From Silene latifolia (Eukaryota > Streptophyta > Magnoliopsida > Caryophyllales > Caryophyllaceae): DNA of 64,000 nt. The translations under genes and the position numbers were made by a program. Location: positions 42,447,456 through 42,511,455 of the forward strand of contig NC_133529.1 in assembly GCF_048544455.1 (NCBI RefSeq), written 5' to 3'. Within the stretch, counting starts at the first letter, position 1. Each line of letters starts with the position of its first letter. Under the pieces are notes generated by a model. That model ran no database searches. It was not told the origin of the DNA and worked only from the letters and a program-made list of their open reading frames with translations. This document shows, piece after piece, positions 22,924 through 35,429 of the stretch.

Positions 22924-25889
22924 ATGACCAATCGAGGTATGTATATCATTCTTGCATTAATCTTATATAATGGACGAATTGGATCGACAAAATTTAGGGT
23001 TTTCAACCCTAAAATGTCGAAAATTTGGGGCTTTTCCTCCAAATGATCTTGCCTTGCAAAATTGACCTTGTAAATGGCTAATTGGTAGTATAAGGATCAT
23101 AACCATGTATTTGTTTTGGATTTTCATTGAGTTTTGGGCATTTGAGTGAAATTGTGACGGTTTCATAGCTAAACCGTAAATTGCTTCGAACATAGCCTTA
23201 GGAATGCCCGTTTGCGATGAAACTTGACATTTGGAACCCTTGGATGATGGGTAAACTTCCTACCATCTCCGAATTTTGGTTTGTGACGGCTTTTTCATGA
23301 CACTTTTCTAGGGCATAATCGTCGTTATAACGAAATGCTGTCGAAATTTCGACTCGAACCCATGACTAGGCTTCAACTTAGGCTTGACTTAACCCAAATT
23401 ACCACATGAGTGACCAGGTTTGTGGAAACACGGCCAAAGATGGCGAGAAAAGAGCGATTTCGGGGCTTCTAAAACTCGAAAATCCCCTAATAAAGGTTCG
23501 TCGTCACTTGACGCGGCCTAAAATTACTTTAACGTTGCAGGTGACGAGGCTTCTACTTTTGGGAGAGCTCCCATGGACATAGACACTGCCGTTGACGCTT
23601 CTCGTGCTCTCGAGGAGGCAGTTGCTGAGGACGATGTGGAGGAGGAGGAGGCCCCGAGGCGGGCCAACGTTGGGCGAGGCGGTCATCAGCTGAGGGGAGC
23701 ACCTGCGTGGGCTGAGACCTGGGACAGCAGGCACTTGCTTTGTGCTGCAGAGGGTCACCTGTCCTATAAGAAGGTGAAGAGCTTGGTAATCTTGAATTCG
23801 CCACTCATCTTTTTGTTTCATTTATTCATATATTTTCCAATTTCATTCAAACTAAAGATAGCTTTTGTTTCAAATCACAATAGGAGGCCGGGAACATCAG
23901 ATCGTTCTCGGGCTACACGACGGCGATGGCGTGTTATGAGAGGCTATCGGCGGAGGAGCGAGCCATGATTGAGCGGGGAGCATTTGGCGCCCTGGTGCAG
24001 GCTTGGAGGGATATCGCGAAGAGGAAGCTGCGGTCTAACCTTAGCCTGGTCCGCGGTTTTTGGACCGATTTTGGGACACGACTTCCACTTTTCACATGCC
24101 TTTTGGTGAGGTGGGAGTCACGTTGGAGGACTACGGCATGATCTCTGGTCTCCCGTGTGGGACCGAGGCGGTGGAGTGGCCGGAGATTGCCCTGAGGGTG
24201 GACTTAGCCGAGGCTAGGAGGTTGATCGGTTGGAACTTGGCGCCGAAGGCTGCTCCAGTGCCTGGTTTGGTGCCTAGTTCTTACGTCCGAGACTACTTTG
24301 CGGGGAAGACCCCGACGCTGGTGGTGATTGACGGGAGGGAGACGACTCCTCCTCCCTGTACAGCTGAGCAGAGGGCCCGCTTGTGGCTCTGGTGGTTCTT
24401 GTCTTCGATCTACCTCGGAGACAAAGGAGAGAGGCTGTCGACGAAGCTTCTTCCTTTTCTTTATGACCTGAGCTCCCTAGGACGTTGGGACTGGGTCACT
24501 GCTGGTTTTGCGGTCCTCATCCGCTTCATGAGGGCCATGGTTCGTCCGGGGTTGATGGAGAAGGGGACTTCTCCTGGTGCTGTCGGCCCTGGACTACTGT
24601 TGGAGGTATGAACCTTCATTCAGACTAAAATCACTTCTTTTCCCTATCGAATTACAAAAGATCGTTATTGACTATCTCGCTCCACAGGCGTGGGTGTACT
24701 CCTACTTTCCAAGCCTCTCGCCCAAGAGGACGGAACTGCTGGAGAAGGCCTATCCCGTTGTGAGGGATTGGGTGATGTGTCGCACGAGGAGCAAGCGTTC
24801 CTCTCATGGTGTCTACCGGCGGGATGTGAACGCTCTTCAGCTGGACAGCGTGAGCATCTCACTTATATTCGTTTTGCTTCTTTATTACTTTTTAACCGAT
24901 CATAAGAATGATTTATTGCTTGTCTTTTCCCAGTGAGTGCCCAGGCCTTGGGAGGATTACGCTGACGCTCCTCCTTTCGTGGCTGAGGTCCTTCGACCTA
25001 GGAGCTCGAACCGGTTGCTGCTGAGGACGTCGATTGATGGGTCATGTGTGGTATTTGGGCGAGCGCTTGGTTTGTCAGTGCTCTCGGGATGTCTTGACGG
25101 TTCCCATCGATCCTCCTATGATGATGTTCAGGGAGCCTTCTGAGGCTGAGACGGAGGGTGACTTGGCAGGTGTTGGTGGCGACGCCCTTCTACTTTCTGG
25201 TGAGGACTACTCGGCGTTCCTCTATGGGAGGTTGGTGTACTGGTTGGTTGTGGTGAGCATTTACTCTCCTTATGACCATTTCGAAAGCATGACGAATGAT
25301 CATCAATTTAATGTCAATCCTTTGTCTTTGCAGGAGGTTGAGGTGGCGGGCATCGAGCCCCCGGAGTACCCCGAGACCCTCGAGTACACTAACGCGACCG
25401 GGAGGACGACGATCTTCGATCTCCGAGCTGCGTGACGGATGCTGGCTTGGACGAGTGGCAGCATCTGATTCGGAGGGTGAGCCTCTAATTTGTATGATTT
25501 TTGTGTAAGAACACATTTGATTTGAACTTATCCAATTATTGAGAACTTATTATTTGAAAATGGAGGTTGCGCCGTCTCGGTTTGTGGCGTTATGGAGGGT
25601 AGCCAACCGGCTGCGAGCTACTGCCGTCGAGGCACTTGTCGGCGGTCGAGGTCGTCAGGTATGAACCTTTCGTCTATTTCATTTTTGAACTTTCTAACCT
25701 TTCTTATGTTTGCTTGAAATGATTGACATGAGCCAATTGTTGTGCTTGCAGAGGGAGCGTGAGCTGGAGTGAGAGCTGGCTCAGTCTCGGGAGGAGACAG
25801 CTCGTTTGCTGAGGGAGCTCGAGGTTCGCGACGCCGAGGTTGCTGCTCTCGAGGCGAGAGTTGCGGAGTTAGGTGGCGACTGGCAGTAG
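22924..25889 (+). pseudogene. Antisense eight-exon plant-mobile-domain protein gene of element B (broken)
   Basis: Exons are 22924-22936, 23541-23785, 23884-24605, 24688-24849, 24934-25252, 25334-about 25494, 25566-25658 and 25752-25889, matching A exon for exon. Most borders are GT-AG. The exon 7 acceptor reads GGAG where A has GCAG. Exon 1 (13 nt) joins in frame to exon 2, and the exon 2/3 junction is phase 0. The mobile-domain core in exon 3 contains FHMPFGEVGVTLEDYGMISG, then PPPCTAEQRARLWLWWFLS with the Trp that A has lost. Lesions differ from A: a one-base deletion near 24060, TGA at the start of exon 5, a frameshift near 25035, TGA near 25433, and TGA near 25770 in the coiled coil. Non-shared lesions imply both descend from an intact gene. 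The function of the protein is unknown. Confidence 0.8.
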
Positions 25890-26606
25890 TTTTTTGTTGT
25901 TGTTTGTTTTGTTTGTTGTTAGCTGTATCTTGCACATTTGTATATTTTAGGACCTACATTTTGGACATTTTGGATTTTGCTTGGGGCTCGAGCCCCCAGT
26001 TTGTTGTACATATCCCTCTTTTGGTTGTATATACGACGGCCCGAGTGCCTTTGTTGTTGGGTTGCGTTGTTTGTACCTGCAGGTTAGCTTTGAACAGGTT
26101 TGGTAGATGACGGTTTACGCCGTCATGCTGCCAAAATTTACATAGAAATTCACCTAAAACATACATTTGTATATATGGCCTGAATTAGCGCAAAACGAAT
26201 GACTCAAAAGTGCAAAAATGCAAAAATGCAAACAAATTTGTCGGAAATGACCGGGCGGTAGGGAGGGTTACCCCCAAAAAAAATGAAAATAGAAACCTAT
26301 AAGTTAGAAATGTAATGTAGGGCGGGAGTGGAATGATTCCCCAAAAGAGAAAAAATATATATAAGTTTGAAATAAATTACATTAAATTGGAGAAATGATT
26401 CCCCAAAAAAGAAAACTAGAAAGAAATGTATAAGTGTGCTAAAATGACGAAAATGCTGATATTGCCTCGAAATGCGTGCCCGTAAAATTAGGAAACACGA
26501 ACTATGGTAACTTTGACGTATTTACCAAAATAATAACCCGTAGGAATAGGAAATTATTCGCTAAGGAATTTAGGAAAGATCCAACGCGGAAAATCACAGA
26601 GACGTT
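25890..26606. other. Intergenic region between the two antisense genes of B
   Basis: It matches 13366-14016 of A and holds the 3' untranslated part of the mobile-domain gene and A-rich spacer. No gene is supported. Confidence 0.5.
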
Positions 26607-26675
26607 GCTGAGGAAGAGGCGCAGCATGAGCTGCGTCCTTTTGAAAGAGCGCGCAGCAGTCTGCGCACTGTTCCC
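26607..26675. repeat. Palindromic GCGCAG module upstream of antisense DUF7745-like gene (B)
   Basis: Two inverted repeats (GCGCAGCATGAGCTGCGTC, and GCGCGCAGCAGTCTGCGCAC) lie between GAGGAAGAGG and TGTTCCCC arms. It ends 41 nt before the TATA box, against 40 nt in A. Confidence 0.8.
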
Positions 26676-26716
26676 CGGTGTATCCGTCCTGGCGGATTTT
26701 AGGAAACGGATTTTAG

Positions 26717-26724
26717 TATAAATA
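26717..26724 (+). promoter_or_regulatory. TATA box of antisense DUF7745-like gene (B)
   Basis: TATAAATA in the context AGTATAAATAG lies 87 nt before the ATG. The 11-nt context is identical to the LTR TATA region on the other strand. Confidence 0.75.
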
Positions 26725-26810
26725 GAAACATCGATAGAGGTTTTATTCACACAATTCTTCCGTCTCTTCCTTCGTCTTATTACATATAATTCTCAAAACA
26801 ATCCTTCATC

Positions 26811-27494
26811 ATGAATACTCTTGAAATTCATCTAAAAGAGTGGACCAATGAGTTCTCTAGTGTGGAGAAGTATGACATGGGTGCCTATAATCTTGGATCA
26901 TTGTTGAGTTTGAAGCTTATCAAGGTGGTCAAAAAATTCCTAGATGCTTGTCTTGATTATTGGAACCCGAATTATCACGTTTTTGCCTTCCCTAGAGGTG
27001 ACATTTGCCCGTTTCCTGAGGAAATTGTTGCGATCGGTGGGCGGGACACAGAACACTTGCCTGCTATTCCTTCTACTTCACAAGGGTATAAGAACAAATT
27101 TAGAGACTTGCTTGAGTTGACAAGAATTGAGGTGGATCGTCTAGTGACCTCGAAAGGAGTGCGATTGTTGGACTTTATTGACCGATTCATTAACAAGGCC
27201 GACCCCACCATCTCTTATGTTGCTAGGCGAAGAGCATTCGGATTTTGCTTGCTACATGTATATGTCCTTCAAGGGCACGTTGATGAGGATTTGAGAGGTG
27301 ATCCATGTTTCCTGAGCCTAGTTGAGCAAATGGAACTGCGCAGGAGCCCAGCCTGTTTATGTTTAGGAGAAATCCTATTAGGTTTGGGTAACAGGAAAGC
27401 CAATCGTGACCTACCTTATTTGGGAAGTCCCATTATTTTGCAGGTAAAAGAATGAAGAATTTCCTCTCTTTTTCTTTTTTGTTTTCGTTTCCTT

Positions 27495-27526
<32 letters not shown>

Positions 27527-28320
27527 CACCTGCTTTTTGGTAGGTTTGGCTTATGGAGCGTCTTCGATTGATCGAGCCCCCAGTTAATGTTCCTGCCTAT
27601 CATGCTCGCTCAATTGCTATGAGGACTAGGCTCTACATGGTGGACTTCACTCGAGTCTGCAATTATTGGGAAAACTAATTGAAGAGTGATGATGGCCCCT
27701 TGATTAGATGGATCGTACCATGGTGGCATCTCATATCTGTCACTGGAGTATCTTCCTTGGATCCTACCCGATCTGTGCGCATTCCTGGCTTGGAATTCAT
27801 GGTATGCATCTTCCCGGAGAGGTTGATGAGATAGGTTGGACTGAAGCAGACAATCCCGAAGCTTGACACCGTCCTGCAGACTGTTGTGGCACTTACTACT
27901 GAGAGTCGAAGGGAGTGGGCCATTAAATGGGCTCAACGAAATGTATGGTTCTTGAAATCTTTTGTTAGTGCCTTATGGGTGTCGGACTCCTATCTGCGGT
28001 GGAGGAAAGCTACTACTCCGGAGAAGCGTGAGAGATTGAGGAAGCGCGAGCCTGTTGACTACAAGGTGCGCGAGGTGGAAAAGGAGAAAGAGAAGCATCT
28101 GACTGAGGGAGAGGAAGAACCCGGGTTTCGAGTTGTTCATCCTTCAAAGAAACCGAAGACCTCTCCTATCGTGGACAAAGTGATCGGCAAGAATGGGAAG
28201 ACTAGACCACGAGAAAGACCGTTGGTGATTAGGTCCGAAGTGGCGCAAGAGCGTCCGGCTCGAGGTCGTGACAAGAAATATGACAAAAATGACAAGGGCA
28301 AAGGGAAAATGGAGGAATAG
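26811..28320 (+). pseudogene. Antisense two-exon DUF7745-like gene of element B (broken)
   Basis: Exon 1 (26811-27443) is open throughout, from MNTLEIHLKEW to GSPIILQ. It includes FAFPRGDICPF and SYVARRRAFGFCLLHVYV. The intron (27444-27543) ends in a long T run and TAG. Exon 2 (27544-28320) starts VWLMERLRLIEPP and ends in a Lys/Arg-rich tail, DKKYDKNDKGKGKMEE. TAA near 27676 and TAG near 27832 interrupt exon 2; A is open at both places. The palindromic module and TATA box upstream suggest its own promoter. Family assignment is tentative and the role unknown. Confidence 0.72.
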
Positions 28321-28871
28321 CCCAAATCTTTATTATTTATTATTATGATTGTAATAAGAAGGTCGGGTTTTTAGAATCATAGCCTATTTATTTTTTTTGT
28401 TTTTTGCATTGTTATTATGTAACGTACTATTATTATTATTAGAAAATGAATGAAATAAAGAAGGTTAATTGGTTATGAAACCGTTGTGATTTTCTATTTA
28501 TTATTCTTGTCAAATTCCAAATGCAAATGCAAATGTCCTTCTATTTACATTTTGAAATTAATGGGTTGTGTCCTGCGAAGGATTGCCTACGTATTCATTA
28601 AAAAAATGAAATCAAACCCTTGCGCGTAGTTTGAGTAAATGTAAAAGAATAATTGTTCTAAGCAAGAGCTTGTAATGAACTTAGAAAATAAGCATGAGCT
28701 TTTTACTTACTCTTAAGGTGCAATTTAGTTTATTTGATTATATGAGGATGACAAATTGTCAAAATGCAAGAGTATGGTGACATTAGCTTATTTCAGCTTG
28801 GCCAGGGGCCGTTTATTTAGTGCCATAAGAGCGACACATGAGGTTACGCGAGGCACGTTTTTGTTCCTATT
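28321..28871. other. Non-coding region between convergent antisense gene and integrase of B
   Basis: It matches 15711-16317 of A without the large ATT expansion. No gene is supported. Confidence 0.5.
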
Positions 28872-31800
28872 CTAGGCATAATACCGCTTTAGTTGGTCAA
28901 GGTTCGTCGGGTTGGTAAATTCATTCCCATCTAGGTCTGTGATTCTAACCGCACCCCCTAGAAGTATGGACTTGACTAGAAATGGCCCAGCCCAATTAGG
29001 TTTGAATTTTCCTCGTGGGTCGACAGGTAGAAGAGCTCTAATCGACTTGAGTACTAAGTCTCCTTCCTTGATGTTCCTTGGCTTGACCCTTTTGTTGAAG
29101 GCTTGTTTGATACGTGCCTGATATGTTTGTACATTATGTAATGCGCGTAGCCTACATTCATCCAGGAGGATGAGTTCTTCATATCTATCCCTCTTCCAAT
29201 CGGCTTCTGGGATTTGACTTTCGAGTAAGATACGCAATGATGGTATTTCTAACTCGAATGGCTGTACAGCTTCCATGTCGTAGGTTAAATAGAAAGGGGT
29301 GGCCCCCGTGGGCGTCCTAACAGATGTACGATATCCCCACAAAGCAAAGGGTATCTTGCTTGGCCAATCTCGATAGTTGTCAATCATTTCTTGAGAATTG
29401 TGACAATGTTCTTGTTTGCCGCCTCTACCGCGCCATTAGTCTGTGGTCTATATGGCGAAGAGTGGTGATGCCTAATTTTGTACATGGCTAGCAATTGCTC
29501 AGTCTCAGCTTGGAAATGTGATCCATTATCACTAATGATCTCATGTAGGCAACCGTATTGACAGATGATGTTGTTTTGTATGAACTTTGCTACATTTTTA
29601 GCCGTGAGACTAGTGTAGGAAGCCGCTTCTACCCATTTGGTAAAGTAGTCGTTTGGTACTAGGATGAAACAGTGACCTCCTGTTCCGGCTGGAGTTATCT
29701 TCCCGATTATATCAATTCCCCAGGCAGAAAATGGCCAAGGAGATGTCATCGTATAGAGCAATGAAGGAGGGACATGATGTACATTCCCGAAGATTTGGCA
29801 GTTGTGGCAATGTCTTACGTATTTGATGCAATCGGATTCCATTATGGTCCAATAATACCCCAAACGTGTGATTTTCTTTGCCATCATGGGCCCACTCATG
29901 TGAGGACTACATTCTCCATAATGGACCTCTTCCATCACTTTCCGCGCCTGTGAATGATCAAGGCAACGTAGGATTACACCAAGAGGTGTTCTTTTGTATA
30001 ACTCTCCTTGCATGAGAACATATTGGGAAGCTAGTAGGCGTTTAGCACGTTGTCCCCTTTTGTCCATATCCGGTGGATAGGTACCGTTGATCTTGAAGTT
30101 TAGGATTGCTTGGAACCAAGGTTCCTCTGTGATTTCCTCTTCATCGGTGATTTGGTGGACATAAGCTGGCTCTGATCGTCGTTCGATACATAAAGGCATT
30201 TCCACCATGTCATCTGGCATATTAATCAAAGATGCAAGTTTTGCAAGAGCATCTGCAAATTGATTTTCTTCCCGAGGTAGGTGTAGATAGGTCACGTGAT
30301 CAAAGAATCGGGCAACTTGGTCTATTCTGGCTTGATAAGGTGCTAGGCTTTCGCTTCGGATTTTCCAAGATCCCGTAACTTGATTGATGATCAGGGACGA
30401 ATCCCCATGCACTCGGAGGTTTTTAATGCCTAAGCTCACAGCCGCTTGTAGTCCAATGAGACAAGTCAGATTCTCGCAAAGCATTGTTTGTCACCTCGAA
30501 GTCGAGTTTGACAGAGATCGGTGTATGCTCGCCTTCAGGAGAAATGAGAAACACTCCTATTCCAAATCCTCTTAAGTTTGATGCTCCATCAAAGTAAAGG
30601 TCCCAGGAGTCTACATCGGTTTGGAGTATATCCTCGTCTGGAAATGACCAAGTATCTATTGTTTATGCATCATTGATGGGATTTTCTGCAAAGAATTCGG
30701 CAACGGTGCGCCCTTTTATGACTTTCAGAGGCACGTATTTGAGATCGAACTCTGAGAGCATCAAGGTCCATCTTGCCAGGATCCATTTTGGAGTATATTT
30801 TGACGGAGTAGCTAAGCATGTAATGACGTAGCTTCTTAGTTGCCCACACAAGAGCGAGGCATGTCTTTTCGAGTTGTGAATATTTGCACACATACTCTAG
30901 GAACTTCTTACTAAGGTAGTAGATAGCCCTTTCTTCCTTTCCTATGGTTTGAGCTAGCATGGCGCCCATGGCTGTTTCAGTTACTGTGAGATATAAACCA
31001 AGAGGTTGGTCTCGTTGAGGTGGCATGAGCACTGGTGGTTTAGCTAATATCTCCTTGATTCGGTCGAATGCCTTTTGACAGTCATCATCCCACATGGTGT
31101 GATCTGTTTTCTTGAGCTTTTTGAAGATAGGTTCACAGATCATGGTGAGTTTCGATATGAATCGACTTATATATTGTACTTTTCCTAGGAATCCTCTGAC
31201 TTCTTTTTCCGTTTGAGGTTGTGGCATTTCGATCAGAGCTTTGATCTTGGAAGGATCTATTTCTATACCTCGTTGGCTAACGACGTATCCCAGGAGTTTG
31301 CCAGATGTTACTCCGAATGCGCACTTCTGAGGATTGAGCCTCATGTTGTACTTTCGTAGCCTTCAGAAGAATTTGCGAAGGTTCGCGATATGCCCCTCTC
31401 TATCCTTGGATTTGACAATCATGTCATCTACGTATACCTCAACTTCTTTATGCATCATGTCATGTAGGAGTGTAGTTGCGGTGCGTTGATATGTAGCTCC
31501 GGCGTTGATTAACCCAAACGGCATGACCGTATAGCAATATGTTCCCCGTTGAGTGACAAAGGCGGTTTTATGCATGTCTTCTATGGCCATCTTGATTTGG
31601 TTGTATCCCGCGTACCCATCCATGAAGGATAGTAACGCGTGATCTGCGGTATTGTCCCTAAAATCAACACAAACACGGATTCTCCCATCCTTTTTGGGTA
31701 CGGGTACTATGTTGGCTACCCAGTCAGAGTACTCGGAAACTTTGATGAACCCGGCTTTGAATTGCTTATCGACTTCTTCCTTAATCTTGAGAGCCCATTC

Positions 31801-32292
31801 TGTCCTCATTCGACGAAGCTTCTGTTTCACGGGCTTGAAACCTGGCTTAATTGGGATTCTATGTTCGTTGGTATCCCTGTCGATCCCTGGCATGTCTTTG
31901 TAGGACCAAGCGAAAACGTCTTTGAATTCGTTTTGGAGGTCTATGAAACTGGCCCTTTCGGCAGAGCTCAAGGTAGTCCCTATCCTAAGTTCTTGGGGTT
32001 CTAGTTCGGTTCCTACATTGATGGGTTCGGTGTTCTCTATTACCGGTCCCCCTTCTCCCTCTTGTAGTATTTCCTTGGCTATGTAGGGAGGTATCTTAAT
32101 TGAGTCTGGGTTTAGGTCATCCTCAGTATCATCGTAAACAGTTGTTGGGACATTTCCCGAACTACCGTTACTATTTGAGGCTAAGCTAGGAGAAACAAAG
32201 GGAGTGGGGACGACGACAGGAGGAGACTTCCTAGTAACTTCTCTAGACTCCGACTCTGACTCCGACTCTGACTCTGACTCGAATTCATAGTC
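28872..32292 (-). pseudogene. pol of element B: RT, RNase H, second RNase H, integrase
   Basis: Read on the minus strand, an acidic Ser-rich linker follows a TAA at about 32291 and leads into RT (31971-31363). RT has VPVPKKDGRIRVCVDFRD, MPFGLINAGATYQR and YVDDMIV near 31430. About 60 nt are missing between VDFRD and NTADHALL relative to A. RNase H is at 31344-30670 and the archaeal-type second RNase H at about 30640-30200. Integrase covers 30100-28872, with an HHCC finger (CHNC), GIDIIG, SDNG and NGAVEAANK as the D,D,E positions, and a C-terminal end at RYYA. A stop lies near 31360, a rearranged stretch near 30480, and a frameshift near 29386. In a live element this would reverse-transcribe and integrate the genome. 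Confidence 0.87.
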
Positions 32293-35240
32293 TTATGGTT
32301 CTCCCTTGAACATCTCTCCTTCTCCAGTGGTGAGCTTAAAGAGCCTTCCTTGATTGTTGGTCCACTTGATTGATTTTCTCCATCCTTTCTGCTGGTTCGC
32401 GTTTGTTTCTGTGATTAACGCGGTAGGGTTGAAGTGATCATCTTGAAGTATCATGGTAATTATCTCATCCTGCGCGGCTCTAACAAATCGATCTTCTCCA
32501 AATAGTAGACTAACAGCTTGTTCGTCTAAGCAAGGTGTTTGACGAGCCTTGACGGTAGGAACCGTTTCTGGAGGAATGAAGTAGCAATCGTGAAAGATCT
32601 CGATTCTGGCTAGCTTCCTTCCGAGATAGTGCCAAGGTTCGGGAAATCCGTGAAAGAGTTCTTGACTTCCTTCCCTAACGAAGTATCCATTTAGGGTAGG
32701 GAGATATGGTCGCATTTGGACTCCTACGTGCTTACGGTTTTGAACTTGAGCGAGCATCTCGAGAACTTCCTCTTTAGTGGGTTTGTATCCTAGTCCAAGT
32801 GGTATTCTTTTTGAGTTACCTTCCTTGTAGGGTGCGAAGGTGTTTCTTCGGGCTGGGTTCAAAGGCATTCCCGGGAAGTATCCCTGGGATTTGAGTATGT
32901 GGTTGACCACCAAGTTGAAGTAGGGATCGTAGTATAGGGGTGCCAACTCACTTTCTATAACACTTATGTTTTGAAAGCCCCCAAGTTCATATACTGGATC
33001 CGCAAGAACTTGATTATTTGACTTCTTTTCGATTATTGCTTTGATGGGCGACGAAGTGATCGTCACCACTTTGCCATTTAGTGAAATTTTGATCTTTTGG
33101 TGAAGGGTGGATGTTACTGCTTTGGAAGCGTGAATCCAAGGTCTTCCCAGAAGTATGTTGAAGGAAGCTTCAATGTCCACTATTTGGAAGTTAACCTTTC
33201 GCTCAATTGGCCCTGTGGCTACGGTTAGGTTAACGTGTCCTACTACCTTTCGTCGTGTACCATCATATGCGCGAACACCTTGATTGGTAGGGGTCCAATC
33301 CGACTCTTTCATGCCTAGTTTGTATGTTGTTTTTAAAGGTATGACGTTGACTGCGGAGCCATCATCCACCAAGGTCATTGGCACATTCTTCTTTAAGCAA
33401 ACGACAGTGATGTAAAGAGCCAAGTTGTGATTAGCGCCAAAGGGTGGCAAATCTTCATCTGAGAAAGTAATAAGATTACTTAGCTTCGGTGATTCTTGGA
33501 AGACCAAGTTGACTACATCGTCGGGTGCGGAGTTATGTGCTACGTTTAGTTTGGCCAAAGCTTGCAGTAAAGCTTGGCGATGTGGGAATGAGCTTGCTAC
33601 TAGTTGCCAGACTGAAAGATCAGCCTTTGTCTTCTGTAATTTCTTTAGCAACTGGTCAGTAGAGTCATCTTCATTATCATTTGGTGTGATAACGTTGGTT
33701 GGACCATTTTGAGTAGTACTTTGATATGGACGCCACGAACGAGTTAGGTGGTCCACATCTTGGTCTTCACTATTTTGGAATATTTCCTTGACTAGGGAGT
33801 TCTCAATGAGATACTCGTCCTCATCATCATCGGCCCATACTCCATTGACTGTAGCTAGTTCCCTCATTCCCATGATCTCGTCCTCTAATTGTGTAATTTG
33901 GTCGATTAGTTTATCAATCACGGCGACTACTTCTTGTATAGTAGCATTTTGGGAGAAAATTAGTGGCGCATGTTCTTTAGGTGTTGCATTGGGGTCATAT
34001 AAAGTTGTCACCACATTTTCCAATTCCGAAACTTGCCTATCCACACTCCTTGCCCATGCGATGAAGTCGGTAATGGTAGGGGAAGTGGTAGAGTAGAACC
34101 CTTCATTCCCGATCGCGTGGATCTCATCTTCGACTGGAGAAATGAGGTGTGAACAATCTAAGGTAGATTCTTCACTTGTGATCACTAGAATTCCAAGAGG
34201 ATTTTGAGTGTTGTTGGGCTTACCTCCCGGCGGTATTGGTAGTCGACCATCCTCAATCATGTCTTGAAGCACATTTTTCAATTTGTAGCATTTTTCTGTG
34301 TCATGTCCCTTACCCCTATGATATTCGCAGTATGAATTCTCGTCCCAGAACTTGGATTTCTTTTCTGGTTCGGGCGTAGGGCCTATGGGTTGGAGTTTGC
34401 CTTGTTTTATCAACCTTTTTAGAGCATTGGAGTAAGTGTCCCCAAGATTTGTAAATTTCCTCGGTGGGGTACTCTTCTTGGATGGCTCGAGGAGGTTAAC
34501 TTCATCGGTCTTGCTAGTGGAGCCTTAAGAACGACTTATTGAGCCTTGATATCCTCGGCCTACTGTTTTGGACAAGAGCCCTTTACGGATGTCATCTTCG
34601 ATCCTTGTTCCTAGCACGGTTAAATCTTTGAAAGTTTTGATGTTTTGGTACCTCAAATGATTCGCATAGATGGGTTTTAGGTTGTCCATGAACTTTTCCA
34701 CAAGGGTAGCTTCGTCTGGGCGTTCAACTAGTTGGGTACTAGTCTTCCTCCACCTACTTGGGAAGTCGGTGAAACCTTCTTTGTCATTTTGGGTAAGAAC
34801 CTCTAAAGTGCGCATGTTAACTTAGATCTCAGCATTATCCGCATATTGCTTAGCAAATTCGATCGCGGCATCTTCCTAAGTATCGATCTTATTATGTTCT
34901 AGAGAGTAGAACCATTGCTTTGGGATGGTGTCAAGAGATGAAGGAAAGATCCTTAGGAACATCTCAGGTTTGATGCCTTTGATAGACATGTAATCCTTGA
35001 AGGCACGGATGTGATTCAAAGGGTTTTGGCTTAAAAGAGTGGGTTGCCATACCGAGCAATCAAACCCGGGTCGGTGGAGAGGCCCCAAGCCAAACATGAG
35101 TAAGGCCGGTTCCTAGTCCATTCCCTCGAGTAGTGAAAGCCCTTGATACAAACATGAGTAAGCATCATGGTATGGTTGCCGTCAATCGCTATCCATCCTT
35201 AGGCCCAGATAAGAATTTGGACCGTCCAGACAGGACGATT
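32293..35240 (-). pseudogene. gag and protease region of element B
   Basis: A 706-codon block (34413-32293) begins after gag. It contains a variant zinc knuckle with YCEYHRGKGHDTEKC near 34320, then an aspartic protease with LVDDGSAVNVIP near 33360 and ILLGRPW near 33150. The protease is followed by a long linker with GLGYKPTKEEVLEML. Upstream, gag capsid fragments at 35097-34876 (WFYSLEHNK) and 34815-34525 (FPSRWRK, ERPDEATLVEKF) are separated by in-frame stops near 34875, 34818 and 34527. The gag start is not clear and may lie between 35100 and 35300. The knuckle-protease arrangement fits Tat/Retand polyproteins. After a homologous recombination this part could derive from A instead of B. 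Confidence 0.8.
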
Positions 35241-35381
35241 GGTCGAATAGGTTGGTTGGGCCTAGGAAGGCCGAATAAAATGATCTAAGAAGATCGAGTA
35301 ATGAAAACCGACAACTGTCTCATATAAACTATTCCCTAACCTTGTTCAAGTTTCACCCTTGGAAACACGTAAGTGTATTAC

Positions 35382-35399
35382 TCCCCAGCGGAGTCGCCA
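35382..35399 (-). promoter_or_regulatory. Primer binding site of the A/B composite element
   Basis: The minus strand TGGCGACTCCGCTGGGGA lies three nucleotides inside the 5' LTR end at 35403. It is complementary to a tRNA 3' end ending TCGCCA. Ogre/Tat elements use an Arg-type tRNA as I recall; the isoacceptor was not verified. Confidence 0.75.
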
Positions 35400-35402
35400 A
35401 AC

Positions 35403-35429
35403 TGTGGACACGGGGGGCCCACAGGGGCG
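35403..35429 (-). mobile_element. First 27 bp of the right LTR of A/B, cut by element C
   Basis: TGTGGACACGG opens the LTR as at 19395. It is interrupted after GGGCG at 35429 and resumes at 46549 with GGGCGCTTGGG. Confidence 0.85.

Noticed and set aside
33788..34096. Plus-strand ORFs across gag-protease of B
   Set aside because: Shadows of the 706-codon minus-strand frame that holds the zinc knuckle and protease motifs.
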